A stretch of 64,000 nucleotides of DNA from Winogradskyella forsetii (GCF_013394595.1 NZ_CP053348.1:1762001-1826000), one strand, 5' to 3'. Positions 55,805 through 64,000 are shown, counted from the first letter of the stretch. Notes: generated by a model not told the origin, from the letters alone. Made by a program: numbers and translations.

Positions 55805-55812
55805 TAACTTTA
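55805..55812 (+). promoter_or_regulatory. -7 element of the tonB gene
   Basis: TAACTTTA fits TANNTTTG with a final A. The predicted start near 55817 gives a 15-nt leader to the ATG at 55832. Confidence 0.4.
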
Positions 55813-55831
55813 TACTATAAAATTAAACGTC

Positions 55832-56575
55832 ATGGAACTCAAGAAAAACCCAAAAGCCAATGTAGGTCGAAACAGCAGTTTGTATTTTGCTGTTGGCTTA
55901 AACGTAATGTTACTCCTTACATATTTAGGACTAGAACATAAGACTTACGAGACAGAAGCGACAAAGATTGATATCTTAATGTTAGACAATCAGATTGATG
56001 AAGATATTCCGATAACAACGATAGAATTTGTTCCTCCACCTCCGCCTAAGGCAACACAAGCGCGAAAAGATGTAGTTCCAGAAATAATAACAATTGTTGA
56101 GGATGTAGAAGATATTGAGGAAAGTATTATACAAAGCACAGAGGTAGGGCAAGATGATATTATTGATGATCGTGAAGTTGGTGTGGAAGATGTAGCAGTA
56201 ACGGAAGTTGAAGAAGATATTGAAGTGCCTTTTGCTATAATTGAAAAAGTACCTCAATTTCCAGGTTGTACAGGCAACAATTCAGAGTTAAGAGCTTGTT
56301 TTGAACGAAAAATCCAAGAGCATTTACAGAAACACTTTAGATATCCAGATCCTGCTGTCGAGCTTGATATTCAAGGTAGGGTTTTTGTATTCTTCTTAAT
56401 TGATAAAAATGGACTCGTTACTAAAATCAAAAGTAGGGGACCAGATCAATTGTTGGAAACTGAAGCAGAACGTATTATAAGTTTACTGCCTAAAATGATA
56501 CCTGGTAGACAACGAGATAGAAATGTAAGCGTCCCTTATAGCATTCCTATAAACTTTAAATTACAAACACAATAA
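55832..56575 (+). CDS. TonB energy-transducing protein
   Basis: A 247-residue protein with one N-terminal transmembrane helix (about 15-36, YFAVGLNVMLLLTYLGL), a periplasmic linker with VPPPPPKATQ and many acidic residues, and a C-terminal TonB domain (about 160-247; GRVFVFFLIDKNGLVTKI ... SVPYSIPINFKLQ). It carries proton-motive force from ExbB/ExbD to outer-membrane receptors. It is followed by a strong terminator. Position suggests it serves the preceding receptor first, though TonB proteins can be shared. Confidence 0.92.
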   Translation: MELKKNPKANVGRNSSLYFAVGLNVMLLLTYLGLEHKTYETEATKIDILMLDNQIDEDIPITTIEFVPPPPPKATQARKDVVPEIITIVEDVEDIEESIIQSTEVGQDDIIDDREVGVEDVAVTEVEEDIEVPFAIIEKVPQFPGCTGNNSELRACFERKIQEHLQKHFRYPDPAVELDIQGRVFVFFLIDKNGLVTKIKSRGPDQLLETEAERIISLLPKMIPGRQRDRNVSVPYSIPINFKLQTQ

Positions 56576-56599
56576 CTATTTAATTTCTCTTATTAACAG

Positions 56600-56631
56600 A
56601 ACAAAATCCCTGAAACGGGATTTTGTTTTTT
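56600..56631 (+). terminator. Rho-independent terminator after tonB
   Basis: AACAAAATCCC (56600-56610) pairs with GGGATTTTGTT (56617-56627), closing a 6-nt loop, followed by T-rich sequence. It overlaps the end of the convergent GNAT gene and may act on both strands. Confidence 0.85.
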
Positions 56632-57154
56632 ATAAATAAGGATTTTTCAATATATACCAATTGCACAAGTCATTATCATACACAAAAGTACCTGAAGGTT
56701 GCATACCTAATTTTTTAAGAATGGTGTTAGAAGCTATATGATTGACATCAGCTGCTGCTCCAATTTCTTTTAACTCTAAATCTTTAAACCCATAATCTAA
56801 AGACGCAAAAGCCGCTTCTGTGGCATAACCTTTTCCCCAGAATTGTTCTTTTAGTCTATAGCCTAAATCGTAATAATTAAATTCTTTTCTCAACTGTTCT
56901 TCATATTTGAGTCCAGACCAACCAATAAATTCATTTGTAGATTTATCTATCATTGCCAAACGTCCTAAACCATTAGTTTTGTATTGTTCTAGGATATTGG
57001 CAATCATAGCTTCAGATTCCTCAATGGTTTTTACAGGTTTATTCCCTAGGAACGCATGGACTTTAGGATTAGAATCTAATTGGAAGAAATCTTGTGCATC
57101 AGCTTCAGTAACTGGTCTTAGGATAAGACGTTTGGTTTCTAGTTTAATAATCAT
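56630..57154 (-). CDS. GNAT family N-acetyltransferase (RimJ/RimL-like)
   Basis: A 174-residue GCN5-type acetyltransferase. It opens with the RimJ/RimL pattern ETKRLILRPVTEADAQDFFQL; the acetyl-CoA-binding loop is QFWGKGYATEAAFASLDYGF (Q-x2-G-x-G/A), and the C-terminal ASNTILKKLGMQPSG is also typical. It transfers an acetyl group to an amine, perhaps an N-terminus of a ribosomal protein or a small molecule. The gene stands alone, convergent with tonB. Confidence 0.88.
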   Translation of the reverse strand: MIIKLETKRLILRPVTEADAQDFFQLDSNPKVHAFLGNKPVKTIEESEAMIANILEQYKTNGLGRLAMIDKSTNEFIGWSGLKYEEQLRKEFNYYDLGYRLKEQFWGKGYATEAAFASLDYGFKDLELKEIGAAADVNHIASNTILKKLGMQPSGTFVYDNDLCNWYILKNPYL

Positions 57155-57366
57155 TCTTTTGAAAATATTTGATTTCTATTTTTAATTTTTCTTCCCTAAG
57201 CTTAGAAAAGTCAATACCCTTAAGGTCTAAATATACTGATGTTCCGATTTTAAGTTCGAATTAATTTCCAACAAAAAATAATAAAAATTTAGTCATATAA
57301 ATTTAAGTCTGTATCTTTTATCACAAAATCGTATGACAATCAATTATTAACGCATTACAAAGAACT

Positions 57367-58377
57367 ATGGAGAAGCAACAGATTATAACATTTGGCGAAG
57401 TTTTACTTCGTATTTCGCCAAGAGGCAATAAAACATTTATGCAATCCAATAATGTGGAATTCTATTTTGGCGGTACGGAGTTAAACGTCAGCATTTCCAT
57501 TGCCAATTTTGGCGGAAGCGTAAAACATATAAGTGCTGTTTCTGAAGATTTTATTGGTGATACTGCCATTTCATATATTCGAAAGTTTGGTGTGAGCACC
57601 TCGTCTATTGTACGTTCTAAGCGACCTTTGGGTGTTTACTTTCTGGAAGTCGGAGCTGTAATGCGACCAAGCAAAATTTCATATAACAGATCCCATTCGT
57701 CATTTTCCGATATCTTACCCGCTATGGTAGATTGGGAAAAGGCGCTGAGAAAAGGGAATTGGATGCATTGGACAGGTATAACACCTGCACTGACTCAAGG
57801 GACTTACGATACCTTAAAAGAGGGTTTAAAATTAGCCAAGGAAAAAGGATTGACGGTTTCTGCAGATCCTACCTATCGCAGTGGTTTATGGAAATATGGT
57901 CAAGATCCGAAAGAGGTATTGACTGAATTATTACACTATTCCAATATTTTTATTGGTGGCATCAATGAAATTAATGAAGTATTGGGTACCGATTACAGTT
58001 ATTCTAACGACGATTTCCTGAAAGCAAGTCAACAACTCATAGAAACTTTTCCGACGATCGAAAAAGTATTTGATAAGATTAGAACCTCCTTAAATTCATC
58101 ATGGCATAAAATTAGAGCACGAATGTGGAACGGCAAAGAATTTAGGGAAACAGAAGATTTAGAAATTACACACATCGTGGATCGTATTGGAACGGGAGAT
58201 GCTTTTGCCGCAGGATTGATTCATGGTTTACAGCATTATGACGATTATAAAGCCATGCTTTTTGCAAGTGCTGCCTGTGCTTTAAAACATACTTACGAGG
58301 GCGACGTTAACCATAGTGATGTTAACGATGTGGTTAAAATTATTGAAGGGAATATTTCAGGGCGTTTTGAACGTTAG
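57367..58377 (+). CDS. PfkB-family sugar kinase, 2-dehydro-3-deoxygluconokinase-like
   Basis: A 336-residue ribokinase-fold enzyme. The N-terminal substrate region GEVLLRISPRGNKTFMQ and GGTELNVSISIANFGG, and the C-terminal PfkB signature DRIGTGDAFAAGLIHGL with the catalytic Asp, are complete. The sequence layout fits KdgK, which phosphorylates KDG from uronate breakdown (alginate, pectin); the paired aldolase gene is not in the window. Gene fits a marine polysaccharide degrader. Other ketose or carbohydrate substrates cannot be ruled out. Confidence 0.85.
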   Translation: MEKQQIITFGEVLLRISPRGNKTFMQSNNVEFYFGGTELNVSISIANFGGSVKHISAVSEDFIGDTAISYIRKFGVSTSSIVRSKRPLGVYFLEVGAVMRPSKISYNRSHSSFSDILPAMVDWEKALRKGNWMHWTGITPALTQGTYDTLKEGLKLAKEKGLTVSADPTYRSGLWKYGQDPKEVLTELLHYSNIFIGGINEINEVLGTDYSYSNDDFLKASQQLIETFPTIEKVFDKIRTSLNSSWHKIRARMWNGKEFRETEDLEITHIVDRIGTGDAFAAGLIHGLQHYDDYKAMLFASAACALKHTYEGDVNHSDVNDVVKIIEGNISGRFER

Positions 58378-58419
58378 ACATGTAGTTTTAGAAAAAAAGA
58401 ATTAAATTTTATTAAAGTC

Positions 58420-58465
58420 AATTCTGTCATTCCGAATGAGGCACGAAGAGGAATCTCACTGTTTT
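58420..58465. repeat. Dispersed intergenic repeat (GTCATTCCGAATGAGG type)
   Basis: The segment resembles a palindromic unit scattered through many flavobacterial genomes. A related unit (GAGATCCTGAAATAAGTTC) lies at 40638-40665. No coding role is seen. Confidence 0.45.
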
Positions 58466-58608
58466 AAGATTTCTCATCACGCTCCCAATAGTTATCCGAA
58501 TCACTCTATTGAAATCACAAAATAATTGTAAAAGCTTATAGAAACTAAAGTAAATGAAATGACATTATTGGGTTTTAATTTTTGAATTGAGAACAAAGAA
58601 ACAATCAA

Positions 58609-59664
58609 TTATTCTCCAGCGATTTCAGGCGTATCATAATACTTCCTTTTCAACCAAAACGAAACCCGAACCAATAAAATCAAGGCTGGCACTTCAACCA
58701 AAGGCCCAATAACGCCTGCAAATGCTTGGCCTGAATTCAGTCCGAACACAGCAATAGCAACAGCAATAGCCAACTCAAAGTTGTTTCCAGCAGCTGTAAA
58801 TGCAACTGCTGTAGTTTTGTCGTATTCCGCTCCTGTGGCTTTGGTAAAGAAAAAACCAATGATAAACATTAACGTGAAATAAACCAATAATGGTACCGCA
58901 ATGATTAACACATCCATTGGGATTTCAACAATCAATTCACCTTTTAAAGAGAACATAATCACGATGGTGAATAATAACGCTATCAATGTTAACGGAGAAA
59001 TAGTGGGTATGAATTTTTCGGTGTACCACACTTCGCCTTTAAGTTTTACTAAAATGAGTCGGCTTAAAATACCCAATGCAAAAGGAATACCTAAATATAT
59101 GGCCACACTTTCTGCGATGGTTGTAATTGAAATATCTACGATGGCACCCTCAAATCCAAAATAGGGTGGCAGTACTGTGATGAAAATCCAGGCGTAAAAG
59201 CTATAGGCGAATACTTGAAAAATACTGTTTAATGCGACTAAGCCAGCGCCATATTCGCTGCTACCATCGGCTAAATCGTTCCAAACCAAAACCATGGCAA
59301 TACAACGTGCCAGACCAATTAAAATCAATCCGACCATATATTCCGGATAGTCACGCAAAAAAATAATGGCTAAAACGAACATCAACACAGGACCAATAAT
59401 CCAATTGAGGATTAATGATATGGAAAGGATTTTTGTATTTCTGAACACTTTAGGTAACAAAGCGAAATTAACTTTGGCCAAAGGTGGATACATCATCACG
59501 ATCAACCCAATAGCAATGGGAATATTGGTACTTCCACTGCTATAGGAATTCACGATTTCTGGAAATGATGGAAAGAAATAACCAATACCTACACCAATGG
59601 CCATGGCGGCAAATATCCAAAGCGTTAAGTAACTATCGAGGAAACTGAGTTTTTTAGTGGCCAT
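58609..59664 (-). CDS. ACR3-family arsenite efflux transporter
   Basis: A 351-residue inner-membrane protein with about ten transmembrane helices. The family motif [25 protein letters not shown] contains the functional Cys that is conserved in Acr3, and [20 protein letters not shown] is the second hallmark. It exports arsenite As(III), driven by the membrane potential. It is the last gene of the arsenic operon, 3 bp after the phosphatase-fold reductase gene. Confidence 0.93.
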   Translation of the reverse strand: MATKKLSFLDSYLTLWIFAAMAIGVGIGYFFPSFPEIVNSYSSGSTNIPIAIGLIVMMYPPLAKVNFALLPKVFRNTKILSISLILNWIIGPVLMFVLAIIFLRDYPEYMVGLILIGLARCIAMVLVWNDLADGSSEYGAGLVALNSIFQVFAYSFYAWIFITVLPPYFGFEGAIVDISITTIAESVAIYLGIPFALGILSRLILVKLKGEVWYTEKFIPTISPLTLIALLFTIVIMFSLKGELIVEIPMDVLIIAVPLLVYFTLMFIIGFFFTKATGAEYDKTTAVAFTAAGNNFELAIAVAIAVFGLNSGQAFAGVIGPLVEVPALILLVRVSFWLKRKYYDTPEIAGE

Positions 59665-59667
59665 TTT

Positions 59668-60300
59668 TTAGGAATTGATTTGAGAGAAAACGTAAAATAA
59701 TTCAGTCGCAATTTGTAGACTTCTTTCCCTGTATTTTTCAGATTGTTGTGGTGTGTTATCGAAAGCTTTTGGATCTTCAAAAGTTATTGGAATTCGTTTT
59801 TCAGCTCCCAAAACAAGAGGACAAGCTTCGTTAGCAGAGTCACAGGTCATAATAGCGGCAAACCCAGATTTCGGATTGAAATCATCGTCCAATTTTTTTG
59901 AAAATCCGATAACAGGATGCTCGTTTTCGGCATATTTAATACTGTAAACCGGATTTTTACCTTCTGAAAGTGTTTTAATTTCAAAGCCAGAATGCTGTAA
60001 TGTTTCTGCAGCCATCGGAAAAAGTGCCGTGGCTTCTGTTCCTCCAGAATAACAGAACACATTCTTTATATGAAAGTAATGCGCCAAGGTTTGCGCCCAG
60101 ACTTGTGACAAATGACTGCGTCGCGAGTTGTGAGTGCATATAAAATTGAGTCGGATTTCCGCATCAATTGCCACTTTGGACTGGATAAATTCGGTTAAAG
60201 GTTTTAGAACTTCTTTTCGGTCTTCTGATATAGTTTCAGGATTTAGTGCCTTAATAATAAATTCTATTTCTGAAAATAAGGTTGATTGTGTTGATGTCAT
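59668..60300 (-). CDS. Low-molecular-weight protein-tyrosine-phosphatase fold, probable arsenate reductase
   Basis: A 210-residue protein. The CX5R phosphate- or arsenate-binding loop is C-THNSR-R in FICTHNSRRSHLSQVW (about residues 50-65), and the general acid Asp lies in the later MTCDSANEACP region, which also gives a pair of cysteines like those used in thioredoxin-type arsenate reductases. In flavobacteria this protein is regularly found beside acr3. It should reduce arsenate to arsenite for export. It lies 18 bp after the DUF6428 gene. Confidence 0.85.
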   Translation of the reverse strand: MTSTQSTLFSEIEFIIKALNPETISEDRKEVLKPLTEFIQSKVAIDAEIRLNFICTHNSRRSHLSQVWAQTLAHYFHIKNVFCYSGGTEATALFPMAAETLQHSGFEIKTLSEGKNPVYSIKYAENEHPVIGFSKKLDDDFNPKSGFAAIMTCDSANEACPLVLGAEKRIPITFEDPKAFDNTPQQSEKYRERSLQIATELFYVFSQINS

Positions 60301-60318
60301 TTTATGAATGTTATAAGT

Positions 60319-60786
60319 TTAGCAGCAATTTCCTCTAGGTGAGCAACAAGGTTCATCGTTAAGTTCCGCTAATTTTACTTTTGGTTTTTCAACGGGAACA
60401 CCACATTGGTCTTTTGCCAAACAATCGGTTTGTTTATTGGTCAATAAGAAGTGTTTGCCATCAAAGTCCAATCCGAACTTTCCAATGGTTTCACCTTGAT
60501 ATTCTACTTCGATTTCAGAATCTTCAATACCTAAAACTTTTTCAGATAACTCAATAATATCGACTAACTTTTCTGGATGTAATCGGTGGTCATAGTCGTT
60601 GGCATTCCATAGTTGAAAGTTCACCACTTCTTCGTTTCTTACGGTGCCTCCGCAGTCGATAAAGTGTTTAGTGATTTTTCCAACTTCTGTCACGTGAAAG
60701 TGACTGGGTACTAATTCGCCATTTGGCAATTGAAAGGAAATCGTTTCCAATGTGTTCAGTTTGTTTTTAACTTCTGATAATTTCAT
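60319..60786 (-). CDS. DUF6428 family arsenic-operon protein
   Basis: A 155-residue cytoplasmic protein of the DUF6428 type. It has conserved LPNGELVPSHFHVTEVG and IDCGGTVRNEEVV near residues 20-55 and a cysteine-rich end, EPCCSPRGNCC. The function of the family is unknown but it is strongly linked to ars operons. The CC-x5-CC tail could bind As(III). It begins 52 bp after arsR, and this gap holds a second copy of the arsR operator-like element, so it may be controlled separately. Confidence 0.7.
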   Translation of the reverse strand: MKLSEVKNKLNTLETISFQLPNGELVPSHFHVTEVGKITKHFIDCGGTVRNEEVVNFQLWNANDYDHRLHPEKLVDIIELSEKVLGIEDSEIEVEYQGETIGKFGLDFDGKHFLLTNKQTDCLAKDQCGVPVEKPKVKLAELNDEPCCSPRGNCC

Positions 60787-60793
60787 AATATGT

Positions 60794-60824
60794 TTTATTT
60801 GTTTATTGCGATGATACGATTAAT
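60794..60824 (-). promoter_or_regulatory. Second copy of the 31-bp ArsR operator-like element
   Basis: This 31-bp stretch matches 61175-61205 at 27 of 31 positions. It ends 8 bp before the DUF6428 start codon, as the first copy does for arsR. The shared core includes TTTATTTGTT and TACGATTAAT. Confidence 0.6.
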
Positions 60825-60838
60825 GAGTATAAATTTTT

Positions 60839-61168
60839 TTAGCAACAACTAGACTTTGAAACATCCTGATCTAAAAATTGAAGCATCACTTCTTTCATTT
60901 TAGTCCAATTTTCGGTATCGATACAATAGCACACACTTGTACCTTCAACATTACCTTTAATGAGTCCCAAATGCTTTAGCTCTTTAAGATGTTGCGAAAT
61001 GGTAGGTTGAGCCAATCCGATTTCGTTTACCAAATCGCCACATACACAAGAGTTTATTTTGAATAAATGTTGCAATATGGAAACTCTTGCCGGATGACCA
61101 AAGACCTTTGCAAAAAGAGCAATTTCATTTTGTAGGTCGGTAAACATTTCTGTTTTTGCTAATCCCAT
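60839..61168 (-). CDS. arsR: ArsR-family arsenic-responsive repressor
   Basis: A 109-residue winged-helix repressor. The metal site lies at the start of helix 3 (KINSCVCGDLVNEIG, CxC) and the recognition helix follows as LAQPTISQHLKELKHLGLI. Binding of As(III) to the two Cys releases DNA. The C-terminus SKSSCC adds a vicinal Cys pair that could widen the site. It leads the ars operon and is preceded by an operator-like element beginning 7 bp upstream of the start codon, so it represses itself. Confidence 0.92.
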   Translation of the reverse strand: MGLAKTEMFTDLQNEIALFAKVFGHPARVSILQHLFKINSCVCGDLVNEIGLAQPTISQHLKELKHLGLIKGNVEGTSVCYCIDTENWTKMKEVMLQFLDQDVSKSSCC

Positions 61169-61174
61169 GTTATA

Positions 61175-61205
61175 TTTATTTGTTCATTGCAATATTACGA
61201 TTAAT
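61175..61205 (-). promoter_or_regulatory. First copy of the ArsR operator-like element
   Basis: An imperfect palindrome, ATTGCAATATTACGAT (61186-61201), lies within a 31-bp block repeated before DUF6428. Its position right ahead of arsR fits autoregulation. Confidence 0.6.
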
Positions 61206-61339
61206 AATTTGATTTTAAAAGAAAAAAGAAAAAAAGAGATGAGCGATGAGAGGTGAGAGGTGAGTGAATATGATGGATGATGGATAAAGCTTAACCATAT
61301 AAATGTGATGTTTTAAAATTAGTTAGCGGGCATAAAAAG

Positions 61340-61690
61340 TCAGTTAAACCAAACCGCATAGCCTTCACGTCTGAGTTCAAGTGCAATTTGTTCTTCAGCT
61401 TTCATGGCTTCGGCTCGTGTAAAAAAGGGATCAATATGATTGAAAAGACTGGGACGCAAATAGGTACCATATTTCTCAACAATATTCGATGATATTTTAT
61501 GGCCTTTTTTGTTACGATGGCCAGTTTTATGTTGTAGAAAGCGTTCTTTAGGTGTTTTACTCGTCATGCCAACATATAAACATTCCAACACACCATTAAA
61601 CTGAGGATTTGCATTTCTGAACTTTGTGTTTTCAGTATAAACCCGTTTGGAAAGTTCTATGACATAAATGGTGTAGAGGGTTTTGGGCAT
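61340..61690 (-). CDS. GIY-YIG nuclease-fold protein
   Basis: A 116-residue protein. The GIY-YIG-like pair is IYVIEL near the N-terminus and LYVGMTSKTPKERFLQH further on, with the catalytic Arg and a later Glu (KAEEQIALELR). Stand-alone small GIY-YIG proteins may nick DNA, but most are uncharacterised. It is 6 bp before the end of the GNAT gene on the same strand, so the pair is probably co-transcribed. Confidence 0.75.
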   Translation of the reverse strand: MPKTLYTIYVIELSKRVYTENTKFRNANPQFNGVLECLYVGMTSKTPKERFLQHKTGHRNKKGHKISSNIVEKYGTYLRPSLFNHIDPFFTRAEAMKAEEQIALELRREGYAVWFN

Positions 61691-61696
61691 AATGAT

Positions 61697-62266
61697 TTAT
61701 TTGTGCTGAATTGGTTTTTGCCTAAAAGTTGAACCTTTAAAATCAACATCTAAAGTTCGGTAGTAATGCAATAGCTCCTCATCATTGTTTGGAAGTGTTC
61801 CCTTTCCTATGATTTTAAAGCCTAAGCGTTCTAAAAGTTTTCTTGATGCCAAATTAGCTTCAAGTGTATAAGCGCTTAATTCTTTTAAACGATACTCGTT
61901 TTTTGCGGCCATCATTAATTCATTGGCAGCTTCAAACGCATAACCATTGCCTTCATAAGCGGGCAGAAAAGCAAAACCTATATCAGGATCCGGTTTACCT
62001 TCTCGATGGTATAAACCACAAGTGCCCAGTTTTATTTGGTCTGCTTTTCTAATGATAACATTGTTACCATAACCATAAGTTTCCAGTTGAGGCAGTGCTT
62101 TTTCTTTGACGTAGTTTGCGGCTTCCTCAACCGTTCTTACATGTCTATCGCCAATGTTTTTAAGCCACTTTGGTGTGTTCATAAGCTCTAGGATGAATGT
62201 GGCATCTTTAGGAGTGACTGGTCTGATGGTTAGTCTTTTGGTCTGTAGTGGTTTGTGTTTTGGCAT
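61697..62266 (-). CDS. GNAT family N-acetyltransferase
   Basis: A 189-residue acetyltransferase of the RimJ/RimL type. It begins QTKRLTIRPVTPKDATFILEL, has the acetyl-CoA loop PAYEGNGYAFEAANELMMAA, and ends with NLASRKLLERLGFKIIGKG. The substrate is unknown. It is a paralogue of the GNAT gene at 56.6 kb but is clearly diverged. Confidence 0.87.
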   Translation of the reverse strand: MPKHKPLQTKRLTIRPVTPKDATFILELMNTPKWLKNIGDRHVRTVEEAANYVKEKALPQLETYGYGNNVIIRKADQIKLGTCGLYHREGKPDPDIGFAFLPAYEGNGYAFEAANELMMAAKNEYRLKELSAYTLEANLASRKLLERLGFKIIGKGTLPNNDEELLHYYRTLDVDFKGSTFRQKPIQHK

Positions 62267-62369
62267 TTTTAGAATGAATTACTATTTATAGATTTATAGC
62301 TTTCATAAATTATATTTCTGTTTTTCCTTTAAAATGCTGTTTCGAGCTTTTAATAATTCTAAGAAATAA

Positions 62370-63659
62370 TCACTTCAACAAAAACCCCTTCAACTCCTCA
62401 TAAGTAGCAATTTTAGTCGCCACTTTTTCCTTATCCATAACCGCTTCAATTTGAGGAGGTAAATCTATATTTTCTCTAATAACGTCTTCTACCACATCCA
62501 AAAATTTTGTTGGGTGCGCCGTTTCTAAAAACACCACATGAGCATCGTTGTTCTTTAAATAATCTTTGGCACCTAAATAACCCACAGCTCCATGTGGATC
62601 TGCCACATAAGAGAAATCGTTATAGAGTTCCAATAATGCTTCCCGAGTTTCATCGTCTGTATAACTAAACGAGGATAAATTCGATTTTAAAGTCTCAAAA
62701 TCATTATTGTGCAATTCCTGGATTCTTATAAAATTACTTGGGTTTCCAACATCCATGGCGTTGCTGATGGTTTGCACGGAAGGCTTCGGTGTATAAGTTT
62801 GGGAAAGCATATAATTCACTACAGTGGCATTCGCATTGTTGGAAGCAATAAAATGCTTGACTGGTAATCCTAATTTTTGAGCGACCATACCAGCACAAAT
62901 ATTCCCAAAGTTACCACTTGGCACCGAAAACGCAATGTCTTTATGCTTTGATTTTAGTTGCTTGTAGGTGAACATAAAATAAAACAGCTGTGGCAACCAA
63001 CGTGCAATATTTATGGAATTGGCTGAGGTTAATTGCATTTTGCTCGTCAATTCTTTATCCATAAAAGCTTGTTTTACCATGTCTTGGCAATCGTCAAAAA
63101 CACCATCAACTTCTAAGGCTGTGATGTTTTGACCTAAGGTGGTCAATTGTTTTTCTTGAATATCACTTACTTTTCCACTAGGATAGAGGATAACCACATT
63201 TACACCTTTGACGCCTAAAAACCCATTAGCGACTGCACCTCCTGTATCGCCTGAAGTGGCCACTAAAACGGTTACATCATTGGTGTTTGTTTTGTTGAAA
63301 TAGCCTAAACAACGTGCCATAAAACGTGCCCCAACATCTTTGAATGCCATGGTTGGACCGTGAAATAATTCAAGCGTAGAAATGTTTTCATTGATTTCTA
63401 CCACAGGAAAATCGAAACTTAAGGTTTCTTCAACAATGGTTTTTAAAACGTCCTCTGGAATTTCAGGAACAATGAATTGTCTGATCGCTTCCAATGCAAT
63501 TTCTGCATTCGATTTATCTTCGATATTTTCAAAAAAAGAAACGTCTAAGGGTGTTATTGATTCAGGGAAATATAAGCCTTTGTCTGGCGCCAATCCTCTG
63601 ACAACGGCTTCTTCGAAGGTTGTGTTTGGGGCTTTTTTATTGAGTGAGTAGTAGTTCAT
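62370..63659 (-). CDS. thrC: Threonine synthase
   Basis: A 429-residue PLP enzyme converting O-phosphohomoserine to threonine. The start at 63659 (MNYYSLNKKAPNTTFEEAVVRGLAPDKGLY) matches the family; the frame is open a further 51 bp through short 'GACGGAT' repeats that are clearly not coding. The PLP-Lys motif lies in HGPTMAFKDVGARFM and the phosphate-binding loop in VATSGDTGGAVANGF. It belongs to the shorter bacterial class. No thrA or thrB gene is seen within the window, which ends upstream of it. Confidence 0.95.
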   Translation of the reverse strand: MNYYSLNKKAPNTTFEEAVVRGLAPDKGLYFPESITPLDVSFFENIEDKSNAEIALEAIRQFIVPEIPEDVLKTIVEETLSFDFPVVEINENISTLELFHGPTMAFKDVGARFMARCLGYFNKTNTNDVTVLVATSGDTGGAVANGFLGVKGVNVVILYPSGKVSDIQEKQLTTLGQNITALEVDGVFDDCQDMVKQAFMDKELTSKMQLTSANSINIARWLPQLFYFMFTYKQLKSKHKDIAFSVPSGNFGNICAGMVAQKLGLPVKHFIASNNANATVVNYMLSQTYTPKPSVQTISNAMDVGNPSNFIRIQELHNNDFETLKSNLSSFSYTDDETREALLELYNDFSYVADPHGAVGYLGAKDYLKNNDAHVVFLETAHPTKFLDVVEDVIRENIDLPPQIEAVMDKEKVATKIATYEELKGFLLK

Positions 63660-63664
63660 AATGA

Positions 63665-63700
63665 ATTTTGACGGATGACGGATGACGGATGACAAGTGAC
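63665..63700. repeat. Tandem GACGGAT-type 8-bp repeat upstream of thrC
   Basis: Three to four copies of GATGACGG-like units lie between thrC and the next gene, of the same general kind as the repeats at 50.6 kb and 61.24 kb. No function is apparent. Confidence 0.5.
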
Positions 63701-63715
63701 CGAAATCCAATGATT

Positions 63716-64000
63716 TTAATTGATATTTCTTTTGAATGCTGCCATTTTGTTCATCAGATGAAACGCAGAATTGTATAATTCAATAAACGAGTCTTCTGGA
63801 ATATAACTTCGCCTGTTTGCTTTAAATAAGCAGGTTACCACTTCTGCTAATGAGCGAATTGAATATCCAATAAATTTACGCTGTTCAGGATTGGATTGAC
63901 CAATTGACCCTTCTGAAATATTAAGAGCAACAGAATCCACAGCTCTCATAATTTGTGATGTTAAATTAAATTTTTCTTTATCCGGAAATTGTTGGGAAAT
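63716..64000 (-). CDS. Four-helix-bundle protein (23S rRNA intervening-sequence/Avd-like), cut at the window end
   Basis: The reading frame runs off the right edge: the segment QQFPDKEKFNLTSQIMRAVDS joins to VALNISEGSIGQSNPEQRKF and the C-terminal helices. This is the S23/avd-like four-helix-bundle family, about 115-125 residues when complete, of which about 94 are visible. Members occur in rRNA intervening sequences and next to diversity-generating retroelements, but are also common as lone genes in Bacteroidetes. No retroelement is visible here. Confidence 0.8.
   Translation of the reverse strand: MSQQFPDKEKFNLTSQIMRAVDSVALNISEGSIGQSNPEQRKFIGYSIRSLAEVVTCLFKANRRSYIPEDSFIELYNSAFHLMNKMAAFKRNIN

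Noticed and set aside
63665-63700. N-terminal extension of threonine synthase
   Set aside because: The extra codons are GACGGAT repeats and do not fit the family N-terminus.
63716-64000. Diversity-generating retroelement accessory gene (avd)
   Set aside because: No reverse transcriptase or template repeat is visible; the family is common as single genes in Bacteroidetes.

Overview
The window is chromosomal DNA from a marine-type member of the Flavobacteriaceae (Bacteroidetes). The signs are low GC, TonB-dependent receptors, type IX secretion (T9SS) substrates with type A and type B sorting domains, a PorP/SprF protein, a monomeric NADP-isocitrate dehydrogenase, Bacteroidetes -7 promoter elements (TANNTTTG) and no clear Shine-Dalgarno sites.

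Region 1 (1-17.6 kb) is a stress and signalling island. A PAS-LOV-PAS histidine kinase with every residue needed for a blue-light flavin photocycle overlaps by 4 bp a response regulator that fuses a receiver, a cyclic-nucleotide-binding fold and a Crp/Fnr DNA-binding domain. Around this pair lie six two-domain universal stress proteins, an Hsp20 chaperone, an ATP-cone/PD-(D/E)XK nuclease fusion, a beta-CASP metallo-beta-lactamase RNase, a TerB-like protein, an MscS channel, a P1B-4 metal ATPase, a CDP-alcohol phosphatidyltransferase and a flavin-binding protein. Eight promoters in this region carry an Fnr-type box (TGAT-N4-ATCA or a near match) whose first base lies exactly 35 bp before the first base of a -7 element. 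That puts the box at about -41.5, the class II activator position. I read this as a compact regulon controlled by the linked two-component system or another Fnr-like protein, and consider it the main discovery in the window.

Region 2 (17.9-34.3 kb) holds a TPR/AraC membrane regulator, a TPR partner lacking the DNA-binding domain, a type A-sorted T9SS surface protein, a 2,443-residue type B-sorted adhesin, then PorP/SprF and PorE-like OmpA genes. GC rises abruptly inside the adhesin gene near 29,755 and stays high until about 34,280, which suggests a transferred 3' module.

Region 3 (34.3-44.7 kb) is mostly housekeeping on the minus strand: a TonB receptor/DUF4249 pair, icd, a pentapeptide-repeat protein, rplS, trmD, lplA and a lipoprotein hydrolase. 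A 750-bp gene-free gap (40.6-41.36 kb) contains a strong minus-strand terminator and probably an unidentified RNA.

Region 4 (44.8-58.4 kb) holds a DUF2188 gene overlapping a possible deoxyribosyltransferase-like gene, an M3 peptidase, a cyclophilin, a Nudix hydrolase, an acyltransferase, an ECF sigma factor with a membrane partner, NDH-2, a TonB receptor with its own TonB, and a PfkB sugar kinase.

Region 5 (58.6-64 kb) is an arsenic operon (arsR, DUF6428, phosphatase-fold reductase, ACR3) with two copies of a 31-bp operator-like element, followed by a GIY-YIG protein, a GNAT enzyme, threonine synthase and a four-helix-bundle protein cut by the window end.
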